Positions 11,874-22,800 of a stretch of DNA of 64,000 bases are shown here, one piece after another. The translations under genes were made by a program, and so were the position numbers. The DNA is from Ptiloglossa arizonensis (lineage: Eukaryota; Arthropoda; Insecta; Hymenoptera; Colletidae), in contig NC_135058.1 in assembly GCF_051014685.1 (NCBI RefSeq), forward strand, positions 6,052,811 through 6,116,810, read 5' to 3'. Numbering within the stretch: the first letter of the stretch is position 1; every line of letters begins with the position of its first letter. The notes under the pieces were generated by a model. It made no database searches. It was not told where the DNA came from and saw only the letters and a program-made list of their open reading frames with translations.

Positions 11874-12440
11874 ATTTCACCGAGTTTACGCGTAAAAAGA
11901 AATTTCTAAAGCAGAGTACATTAGAGTATTCTCGTTTCAGAAGATTTAAAACTCGAAATTCCTTATTATGACGTATTTCACGTAAGGAGTTTTCGCGTAA
12001 AGAGAGATTTCTAGAGCAGAGTATATTGGAGTATTCTTCTTTCAGAAGACTCGAAACTCGAAATTCCTTCATATTTCACTGAGTTTTCGCGTATAGAAAG
12101 ATTTCTAGAGCAGAGTACATTAGAGTATTCTCCTTTAAGAAGATTCGAAACTCGAAATTCCTTATTATGACGTATTTCACGTAAGGAGTTTTCGCGTAAA
12201 GAGAGATTTCTAGAGTAGAGTATATTATTCTTCTTTCAGAAGACTCGAAACTCGAAATTCCTTCATATTTCACTGAGGTTTCGCGTAGAGAGAGATTTCT
12301 AAAGCAGAGTATATTAAAGTATTCTCCTTTCAGAATACCGATATATTCAGCAAACGTAACGTACTCTCCTTACAGAAGACTCGAAACTCGAAATTCCTTA
12401 TTACGTATCTGACCGTATTTTCGCGTAAAGAGAGATTTCG
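11874..12440. repeat. Minisatellite with alternating A/B units
   Basis: Five to six units of roughly 90-117 bp share TTTTCGCGTAAAGAGAGATT, GAGCAGAGTA, TCTTTCAGAAGA and GAAACTCGAAATTCCTT. Units alternate between a longer form containing ATTATGACGTATTTCACGTA and a shorter form with CATATTTCACTGAG, giving a dimeric period of about 0.2 kb. The last unit is interrupted. It lies within presumed troponin T intron 1. Confidence 0.85.
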
Positions 12441-13646
12441 GGGTGTCGAACGAACGACCGGAACCGATCCGAACGAACGAGAAGAAGGCCTTAGCGGTGG
12501 GGTAAACTCCTAATCAAGGTATTCAAAATTCGCCTATCCCTACCAATCTGTCGGTCTCATCGATGATTCGCGGCCGGACAGCAGGCTCAGCGGGGGCGGA
12601 ACAGAGCAAAAAGGGGTCCGCGGGAAAACGAGCGGATCCACACGGGATCGTAGAAGGGACGAAAATAGTAGCGTGCCAGGATCGTATCACGCTCGCGCCC
12701 CACAGACGTGGATCTGCTATCTATTAATAGCGGGGACGAAAGGGAGCGATCGGAGTCGGCCGAACCGTGTAGGCATCGTTCCGAGTCTTGGTGCTGTCCG
12801 GACTCTGCTCGCAGGACTTCAGAGCCGCTCGAGCTGTCGCGGACTCCACATTCCACCAGCAAAAGCTCTTCGTGCGTGCCTGTTGGAAGCATCTGTTGCT
12901 CGGCTGGTGCCCCGAGGCGAACCCTCATACCACCACATACACACTCTCCCACCCACCCACACGTCCATACACATTGCCACACATTGACACCGTTCGAGTG
13001 TAAGTTTCATTATTTTTCATCGTGCCGATCGGTTTATATTATCGTAAATCGGGTCGATCAGTGATAAAATACCCCAACTCCGAGGGCGTTCTCCGTTATA
13101 CCGGTGGTGTAACCTCTACCCCCTCGCCTCCGTTGCCTCGCGTACACTTCCACGGACGTTCGATCCAGTGAACGAATATCTTTGTTGCTTCTTTTCATTT
13201 ATAATCTTCCTCGCCCCGTTGCCGTTTGTGCGTTCACGGCCGTCTCGTACGTCTTCGTCGCCGTTTCGTGTAAAATACGATCTCGCTGCACCGGAGAGAA
13301 GAGTGGAAGGGAAGTGTACAAGTGTAAACGAGAAAGGGAACCGTTCACCAGGAACCAGGGAAACAGGTCGAATCGCGGAGACCGTAAAGTGGGAGGACCT
13401 CGTAGACGAGCACGAAGGAAACGAGGATCGAAGTTACTCGAGGACGATAGAAGACGCTCGGAGAGGCGCACCGTTGTAAATCGAAGGTTCGCGAGGATTC
13501 ACGAGTACCGCGAGCGGCGTCCGACCACGCCGTGATTTCGTCTACTTCGAAACGATCGGAAATCGGAGCCGACCTCGTCTTCCGGGTGAGACCACGTTCG
13601 AACGTTGGCCAGGGAAAGCTTCCTGCGAGAGATTGGACGCGAATAC

Positions 13647-13775
13647 CCAAGTTTCGGAGACTCTGGAGCTCGATTCGGTCTCCCGCACTTTTTGGGACTC
13701 GTCGAACGATCCGCGACCAAGTTTCGGAGACTCTGGAACTCGATTCGGTCTCCCGCCTTTTTGGGACTCGCGGAG
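13647..13775. repeat. 70-bp tandem duplication
   Basis: Two copies beginning CCAAGTTTCGGAGACTCTGG, at 13647 and 13717, differ at a few positions (GAGCTCG against GAACTCG, and an indel in CCCGCACTTTTTGGGACTCG). Confidence 0.85.
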
Positions 13776-14460
13776 AGACACGTGATGGATCAATCGATCG
13801 AAAAGACGACGACGACGAACGGTTCCTGGTTCGACGTAAGGACAAACGAGAGAGCTCAACGAGTGTCTTCGCGAGTTTCGAGTTCTTTCGATAATCGCGA
13901 GTATTTCAACGATCTGCGTTGTTCTTTTTTCTTCTTTCTCGAAAGAACGTTTCTCCCGCATTCGAACATCGACGTATCGAGGGCGATACCTCGGGTACGC
14001 TCGAGCCGCGCGCGAAAGAACGAAATTGCTTCCATTTTCTAAATATGGCGGGTCGGTGGGTACCGATATAGAAACGAACCGCGTTGGCGCCGTGGAAACT
14101 ATAAACGCGCGTCGGATATCCCGTTTCAAGACGTTCGAGACTCGCGCGCCTAATTATGTAATAATTCCTCCTGTATCCGTGTGTATCGCTGTCGCGGGGA
14201 TCGTTTGCAAAAATCGCGTTTCCCGATAGGGTCTTTCACCTACGAGGCGCACGGAGTCACGTTTTTACGGTAATTGTCGACGCGAGACACGATCGACAAC
14301 GATCGTAACGAGCGATTTCGCGCGTCGGTCGACGGTTAAACCGCGACGCCGAGGTTTCGTGTCTTCGGGAGGGTGGAAAACGCTTGGAAAGTTCGATGAC
14401 GACAACGGCGACGAAGACGTAGACGAGATCGAAGAGAAGGTGGAGAAACTGCCATAGAGA

Positions 14461-14559
14461 GCGAGGGAGGCGAAAGAGAAAAATGAAGAGAGAGCGAGAG
14501 AGAAAGAAAGAAAGAGAAAGAGCGAGTGAGAGAGAGAGAGAGAAAGAGTGAGCTGTGAA

Positions 14560-14590
<31 letters not shown>

Positions 14591-14816
14591 TAGAGAGTCG
14601 GTTTTCTAAAATTAGAGCGACGAGGAAGAGAAGGGGATGGCTCCTTATAGAGCTTGCGACGTCGAGCTTGCGGCCAGGGTTAGCAAACTGGCACTCTCTT
14701 TCTCGTCTCAGAATATCGGATTACCTTTGCACCAGTGCATCGTCTCGTCCCCTTTGACTTCCTTTCTTTTCTGGCTTCATCTTTCTCGCGCTCGCCAGGT
14801 TTGATTTATGACTCCA

Positions 14817-14847
<31 letters not shown>

Positions 14848-14940
14848 CCTCCCTTTCTCTCTCTCTCTCTTCACTCTCTCTCTCTCTCTCTCTCTTACTT
14901 ACTATCACTCTCACCCTCTCTCCCACACTCTCTCCCACTT
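14461..14940. repeat. GA-rich tract and complementary CT-rich tract
   Basis: Roughly 14461-14590 is (GA)n-rich and 14818-14940 is (CT)n-rich on the same strand, about 230 bases apart. In a + strand transcript the two could pair as a long imperfect hairpin. Such mirror-repeat tracts can also form triplex DNA. It lies about 0.4 kb upstream of the first coding exon of troponin T. Confidence 0.75.
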
Positions 14941-15369
14941 TCTCTTTGCAACTTGTTTATTTAACATTTTTCACGAGAAGAAGTGCACCACCGTGTCCCG
15001 AACGCCTGCGTGGACGAGCGAACGGGACGATCGGATTTATCGCGGTTTTGTCGAAATTCCGTGAGCCGGGAGTGCCAACCGCCATATATATTTTTCCAAA
15101 CCGCGGCGAACGTACGCCACGCGCGAAAATATCTCGTCAGTGCGAGAGGACGACGACGAGAACGAATCGAGGAGTTCCCCGACGCGTCGGTTAAATCGGT
15201 GAAAGATCGACGTCGATGTGCCGATGATTCCGTTCGTCCCTTCGCTCCGTTATCGGTGTGAAACCGTGATCGAGACGCGAAGTAATCGATGACGGTTGTG
15301 AAACGATACAGAAGACACCCGATCTGGAGGAGAGGTTGTGTTAATCAGTGGTTTATTTGCGTGTTGCAG

Positions 15370-15415
15370 CACCTTAACCACCCGCAAACATGTCTGACGA
15401 CGAGGACCAATACTC
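15370..15415 (+). CDS. up: Troponin T first coding exon
   Basis: The acceptor TGTTGCAG ends at 15369, ATG is at 15390, and the donor GTAAGT starts at 15416. It encodes MSDDEDQY plus two bases (phase 2). The 20-nt leader CACCTTAACCACCCGCAAAC precedes the start codon. MSDDE is the same start as Drosophila troponin T. Confidence 0.95.
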
Positions 15416-18400
15416 GTAAGTATTCTGATACCGAGTAACGCGAGAAATTACGAAAAGTAATCGACGTGAGCCTCGACGTTCTCCGAACCCCTCGAATAAC
15501 GAGATTCTCGAATCGATAGAGACCCCTCCCATCGTTTGTTTGTGCGCGGCGTTCGTTCAACGGTTATCGGTTCCGTGTCGCTCGATTTTTATAATCTCCG
15601 ACGAATCGATACGCTCGGAAACGAAACGGAAGCGGAAACAGAATCGCCCGATAAAACGATCACAAGCCAGAAACGCAGGGAGAACGCACGTGGAACGGAC
15701 AGTGGCTGAAAAAAACCATCGGGATCCCCACGGCGTTGAAATATCCATGAAAACGAGTTTCGCGAACCGTTCGAGCCACGGGGAACGTCGAGGGTGTTTC
15801 AGCGATAGCGTTGTAACTTTAACTAGAGATAGTACGGTAGCCCACCGAAGCGTCGTAAAAAAAATATGTCGTCGATAGATCACGTTCAGTCTTTCTTATT
15901 GTTAGCGGCGATTTTACAGGGGTCGAGAATCACAGATTTCTAACTTACATTCTTGATGCGACACTATCGGATCGCTACGTAATTCGAGGATAAACCACGA
16001 TCCCCGTGTCGATCGTTCCCACACTACGAACAATAAATCCGACATAGTCGATTGCGTCCACGTAAGATGAAAGAGATATCACCGTACTTTGTGTCCCGAT
16101 CGTACAACTCCCCATGAAATACTACCCCTGTTGTTTAATACGTTGTCGTCGATAGTACGTACAAACCCCTCACCCCCACCCCCAAAGTTTTGCTGTGATG
16201 GTACAATCCCCCACCCTGAACCCTGTCGTGACCACGTGTTTTTTTGTCTTGAAGGAATCGTAATTATTGCACGATAAACCCCCCCACGTTCGAATTGTTC
16301 GCTAAAGGTGTCGTTTTCTCGTCGATACGTCTCTCTATCTCTATCTCTCGAAACGAATAATAATATACGACGCGAGTGGAATACACTTTCGTTGAAATTG
16401 CTGTACATCGAGGAATCGATTCAACGGGCACAGGTACGAGCGAAAATCCGTCCGTCTATTTTGGAAAGGAGATAATTGAAGAGGATGGACTTGCGCGTTG
16501 TACGTAATGTATCAACCGATGAATCATTCGGTCGGATCGGCTTGGATCTATATTCAGTGGGGTAGACAGACGGGTCCAAAAATGTCGCGATAAATCGAGC
16601 GTGCCGCAGCGAGCACGATTTACGGTCAACCGTTTTCTTATGTAAAAACCGTGGAATACGAAATTGTCCGTAATCGGAACGAAATACGAGATTTCGTGGA
16701 AACGCCGCGAAAAGGACGCGTTTAGCGCACGATCGAGCACACAGGCCCTGTTGTCCACCCTGCTGCCCCCCAACCACCCACCACCACCTTGATATTGGTT
16801 TTCGATGTTTTTTTTTCTTTTTTTTTCAATTAATGGCCCCGTACGTCCACCTGTAACCGTTCACTAACAAATTTCGTTTCCCGTTTTCTCTTTTGCAGCA
16901 GCGAGGAGGAGGTGGTCGAGGAAACGTAAGTGTCTTGCTGGTAATTCCCGAATCCTTGTCGAACGATTCCCGCAGTATATCTAACGTCCACGTTCTCTCG
17001 TTTTCTCATTACAGGAAGTAAGTTCCAGAGGCTTGTCTGCGTTTAGATGTCTGCTACTACTGCGCAGAGTCACCGCGGAATCCAGATCTCGTGTTCTGAT
17101 CTCGGTCGTAGAGTTTTAGGCTCCTTTCGAGCAGCGTTTAGAAAGCTCTTTTTAGCGATCGGTGTAGCATTCCTCGTTACGTTTCTCGAACGATCGCTCG
17201 ATCGCTCTATAACGATCGACGCACCCCTCGTAGATATCAGGTTTTCGATTATCCGCCGACTGTGTCGCCACCGCCTTCCAGAGAGATCGCTCTTTCTCCT
17301 GGACGAATCTCGAATCCTGATTTAGGAGATTCCAACGAGTTCGATTCTAACAAATTCCGATACATCGGGTGTTCGCTTAATAACGGTAGCTGTAGAAGCG
17401 TATTATCGCAACTGCTCCTTCGATGCGACTAACGATTAGGTTAAAGAACGAATTCTTTCGGTCATTGGGAATATCTGTGTTCCACGTTCCAACGTTTCGA
17501 TTCTCTGCAAAAATACACGCAATCTTCCGTGTAACCGAGTCGATTGATGTCTTTGAAGCAATCGGAGACGAAGGTACGAGTGGTAAATTAAATCGCTTCG
17601 AATGTTTCATATTTCTGTATTAATATTGTGCGTTCACTTGCACGCATGTCGTTGCAAAGTGAAATTGCAGTGTCCTTCTTTAATGGAAACTCGTACCTTC
17701 TTACGCGAATCGATGCAGTTTTTCATCCACCACGAGATACTTTCAGGGTGCACGAGTTATTATTTTAAAAGACAGTTGAATTTGAAATATGTACAAATTT
17801 AAAGTCGCGATATCTTTTGAATCGGTGTTTCTTTTATTTCGGTGTTCCGATACTTCCTCGTGGAAAATATATTGTACGAAAATATATGGCTGCAAGTGGT
17901 ACAGTGAAATGGAAGAAAATCGCTTTATTCGATCTACTCGCTCTTTTTCTTCGTCTCGAACAGTTTCGAAGATACAATCCTCGCACGGTTCCTCGAGACG
18001 ACCTTGCGCGTAATAATACCACACGCGTTAAACTCCATCAAATTCGTCCAACACACTCGGCGGGATATTGGTTCCCGAAATTGTTGTTATTACCAACAAA
18101 TCGGGAATTTATGGATCGTAACGAGCGGCTATATCTCGATAACATTTCCCGTGAATATTTAGAACGTTTCCAGTGACCGAAGAATTCGTCGTTTGTTCTC
18201 GTGTAACAACGGTGGATGCAGGAATCAGTGGTACACCGAGTCTGTCGCAGCAATTCATTCGTGTTCAACGTGTGTCTATCGTTATACTATGTTCGGCGTC
18301 ATTGAATAATTGTCTCTCACGTTACAAACTTGTGCAACTTTTCGATGACAGGCAGACACAGCCACAGAGACATTAAACACTGTACGTCGTTCACCAAGTA

Positions 18401-19773
18401 CGAGCCCGGTTAGAATTAGAACGGACATGCTCCTTTTTACAGAAATAGGACGCGCGGTTGGCCCTGTCTTCGCGTCGCCTTGGATACCGGTTTGCACGAC
18501 TTTAAAAGAGAAAACAATCTTTACGATGGCTCGGGTAGCCGTTCGCGCGAATTTCAACGCGATACGAATTAACGCGACCGTATGAACACGGGACGAGAAC
18601 GTTCGCGCGAGCCTTCGCGATTAAAAATTATCATCGAACGAGACGTCACGGTAGATTCACGCTCCGTACGGTGAATAGATTCGATCGCGAGTCTTTGAAT
18701 TAAAAATTGCATCGAACGAGACGTCACGGTAGATTTACACCCGTACGGTGAATAGATACGATCGAGAGTCTTCGAATCAAAAATTACATCGAACGAGACG
18801 TCACGGTAGATTTACACTCGTACGGTGAACAGATTCGATCGTGAGTCGCGGTATCTTCTCAACGTTCGCGCGAACTTCGCGAGTACACTCCGAAACGGTT
18901 AAGTAGAACGGTGTAAACGGTTTTGAAAAATCACATTAGCGGTCCAGAGCGATCTCTCTCGAACAACCGTTAAAATTAGAACAGTCGTGCTCCTCTCGCG
19001 AAAATAGAGCAGACGAATGGCGTGTCGCTGTGTCTCCGTACGTCTGGTCGCGTATTAATTCAACGACGTCGCGCGACCGATCTAGCCTGGAGCGCGTGTC
19101 CTTCGATCCGACGACACGGAGATTCCAAGAGCGATCAAAAAGGGACGGCTGAACGTTTCCTCGTAGCGCGTCATTCGTTTGCGCGTACAATGGAACGCGA
19201 TTCAATATTTTCTCGTCGGTTCACGGCGATTCGTTCCGTAAAACAATTTAGCGAACGTCGAAGAAAAATATTGAGTCGTTTCGAGCGGAACGAACCACCG
19301 AGATATAGCTTTCCACGGAGTTGAAACGATCCACGGAATCATAAGCCGGCCCCGTTCTCGCGTGTATTTCTCGGCGATTTCACGCGCGACGAAAGAGAGC
19401 ACGATCATGGGTGGAAAGAAACGAACAATTATATTAATCCGTTAGCCGTTCTTGTTCGACTCTGGTTTATGATCTCACGTTTCTCTGTGTTTTTTTTTTT
19501 TTCTATCTATCTCTCCATCTCTCCCCTCGCCCGAATCTCCACATACAATACACAAAAAAAAACCAACCAATCAATCAAAATCACCATCGACCAAACGACC
19601 AACGCGCGGCGCGAATCGAAAAATCGAAAAATCAAAGGCACCCGGAGAGGAAGATCGAGTAAGTTTTTTTTCCCCCTGCAAGGCTGTAAAAAATCGCTCG
19701 TCTTGTTCGAGCAGCTATGTTCACTTCTCTGTTTCTCTATTTCTCTCTCTTTCTATCTTTCTATCTCTCTATT

Positions 19774-19804
<31 letters not shown>

Positions 19805-22800
19805 CTCTCTTTCTCTCTATCTATCTCTCTGTCTTTCTGTTAATCGTCTAACCGTTGTATTGTCTTGTATACGGTACAGTATCTGTTCGTCTGCTACTTG
19901 GCTCTCCGTTTCTGTCTCTGTCTCTCGTTTCGGTCGCTGCTCGCGCAATGTTGTATTTTGTTTTTCGTTTTCGAGTTTTTTTTTTGTTTCGTTTTCTGTA
20001 TGAGACTCTTTTTATTGCGAGACGTTCGCTCTGTTACTCTCTCTCTCTTTCTCTTTGCCCTCACCTTCGCCACACGCGTCTACTTTTCGCCAATGTCGAT
20101 ACGTTCGATATCTCCGAACGAGACACGTATCTTTTCTCGCGGATCGCGCGAGATCCTCGAGTTCCATATATATATATATATGTATATATGTATACACATA
20201 TATACATATATAATATATCTCTCTGTCTCTCTTTTCATCGCCATTAACGGCGAACCTTTACGTACCATTTACGACCCATTCTTTGGGACGACGTTTCCGT
20301 CCTACCCATTTTTCCGCTGCGCGAGCAGTAAAAACGTTGTACATAGACGCGACTAATTTTTGGTAATTCGCGGGAAGAGGACGATTTTTCGCACGTAATT
20401 CGCGTGTCACGCGCGACAATCGTGTTCGTCGAGGCGCGATAACGCTTCGCGTACGTCTCTCCATAATTTTCGGAGCTGGTTCCATCGGTCGATCGGAACG
20501 TTGCTTTCCGAGGGGCGTGTTTTCGCCGTTGGCGGTTCTGCGAGGGTACCTTTCGAACGACGCAAAAGATTCGCTCGAGCGACGCGTTTTTTCTTTTTTT
20601 TTTTTCACGCGCGTGCGAGAAATGGAGTTCTCGCGTCGGGCGTTGGCGCGATCGAACATCGTTGCGAGCGTGCAACGAGTCACGACCGTGACGATGAAAA
20701 ATCACCTCTTCCACGTCGGGCCTCGGAAGCGAAAAGCGAACCGCGGTGCCGGTGTCGTCCATCTTTTTTCTTTTTTTTTCTCCCCGTCGCACTTAAAATC
20801 ATTGTTCGTAAATCGCGGTACCGTGCGGTACTCTATTTTACGGCACCATCGCCGCCCACGTTTCACCATCGAGTATTCTTCGAACGCGTGACAGATTTTC
20901 GTGGACGTCTCGCGCACGTTCTTCCACGGGATGATATATTTTTTTTTTTCTCCACCACCCCGTTTACGAGTCGTCCTTCGGTTCTGTTTTCTTTTCTTTC
21001 ACCTGTCCCCGATACTGTCACTCGGGTATGTTTTTTTGTTTATTTTTTCGGAGAGGTTTCATCAGCCGAAAGATCAGGGAAGCAGCACAAAGGCTGAATT
21101 TGTACAACGCGTGCACAGGCACGTGTTTCTTTGCATCTTTGACGTCACGTTACTGTTTGGTCCGTCCCGTTGTCTTCATCGTTCTGTTTTTGATGCTGTG
21201 TCGCTGTTGTTGTGTCGATGGTTAAACGAATATGTCTATCGCTGCCACCTTGTCCCGTCTGATACACGTCCACGTACACATGGTCGTTACGATATGGAAC
21301 CGACACTCATCTACACGCATACACACGTTTCCGTACAAGATACGCACGCGATTGAAAAGTGACAAAGGGATGTACGTGTGCGTTTCGCGTTGCAATTTAT
21401 TTGCAAAAGCGCCTGGCTGCGTCTTTTGCTGGTTACGAAGGGAACTAGATTCTCTCCAAGCACGTATCCTCCCGATACGACGTATAAGAGTATTTTTCGA
21501 TCCCCCTTGAGATTAACGAGACGAACGTTCTTTCAGGTTGTTTCGTAACGAGTGTAAACAACTTGTATAATTCTCTCGATTGGTCATTTCGAGGAACAAA
21601 TAACGCACGAAGATAGATCTTTACGTAACCACGATCAACGAAAATCTTATTATCGTAAGTAGTTGTACGTAGAAAGCTCAATACGAAGTAACCTACGAGG
21701 AGTCGAGTTAGTATTTATCGTTATGCTTAAACACTCGAGAACAATGACGTTAGAGAGTGGTCGAATGGAATGAAATTTTGTAACAATTTATTGTTTCGCG
21801 TGCACCGGTCGAGCCTTACGCTACGAGCTCGAGCTCGCAATGTCCGTGGTTTGTAAAATGTAATGAATAATAAATAATAATTGTAGCAAAAATCGATTAT
21901 AAACTCGCAATTTGATTACGATAGCGATCTATTAAAGTCACGCGAGTACTTAAAATAGGGCTCACGTTCGTACGATATTTTTTCCGTCGGACTGACCTCT
22001 CCAACAAAATTGTCGAAGTTTCGTACGCTCGTTACGAGACCACCTGCATATCGAAGGAAATACATTTTTCACTTCGAGGCGGACTGACTCGGGTCCTGTA
22101 ATTATTTTTATCGGAAAATCCGTTGATAACGAATCGATCCCCAGGCGCAAGTTAGTTTCCAAGAATTACATACACGTTCGCATCGCACGAAGTTTTAATC
22201 GTTTCCCGTTTCGGTTTCCACCTCGCGATCGTTTTCGTAACAGTTTCACTTTTCAATCGAGCCCCGAGACAAAAGTCACCGACTACACCCCCACCACACC
22301 TAACTCTTTATTTGTCTCTTTGCGCATTATTTCTGTCGCATAATGATCGTTCTGTTCTTGCATTTTGAAACTGTCCAATTGGAAAGGTTTTGTGAAAAAC
22401 TGTATATACATATATACATATATGTGCGTGCCTGTATATATACATATATATATATGTATATAGACGTAGGTGTGACAAGATCCTCGAAATGAAAGAGACG
22501 GTAGGCTGCCTGTTCTCCTCTTTTACGTCGTCCATAAAAAGCCAATCAAAATTCTCGTGAAACGTGCGCACGCGCGTACGGAAGAGCACCGTTCCCGTTT
22601 TACCGAGCGCGAAACTTCGTCACGATTTCGCCGTAAAGAAACAGGGGGATAACGGAAGTGAATAAAAGCGGATGGAACGCGGCAGGCTGTCGTCGATTCC
22701 AATGATGCTTTCTTTGTCCAATCGAGGCAGGATTTAATTCGAACCGGAACGAATAAAAGCGAAAAGGCGAACGAACGCACTTCTCGCGGCTTTGTGCAGT

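Larger units (their letters stand above)
8000..15369 (+). other. Presumed troponin T intron 1 and 5' regulatory region
   Basis: No coding sequence was recognised. It contains a MEF2-type match (9760-9769), a repeat fragment near 10900-11110, a minisatellite (11874-12440), a CpG-rich band (12440-15370), a 70-bp duplication (13647-13775) and paired GA/CT tracts (14461-14940). A good donor sequence (TTCGAGT then GTAAGT) at 12999/13000 could end an alternative 5' UTR exon. The many open frames in the CpG-rich band overlap on both strands and look like a composition effect. Confidence 0.45.
12440..15370. other. CpG-rich band upstream of the first coding exon
   Basis: The GC and CpG content is clearly higher than in neighbouring DNA. 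Overlapping open frames occur in nearly every frame, which is expected when stop codons are depleted by composition. It may contain alternative transcription starts and 5' UTR exons of troponin T. No protein-coding signal was recognised. Confidence 0.5.

Noticed and set aside
13345..14129. Overlapping open frames up to 195 codons on both strands
   Set aside because: They lie in a CpG-rich band with a 70-bp duplication and overlap each other in several frames; this is stop-codon depletion, not coding.
20244..21097. Long Arg/Lys-rich and Phe-rich frames on both strands
   Set aside because: Low-complexity translations of CpG-rich and T-rich intronic DNA, with no family resemblance.
21063..21098. 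36-nt possible cassette exon after TTTCATCAG
   Set aside because: It is open in phase 2, but the donor GTACAA is weak and the acceptor tract is interrupted by GGAGAGG; not enough to call.
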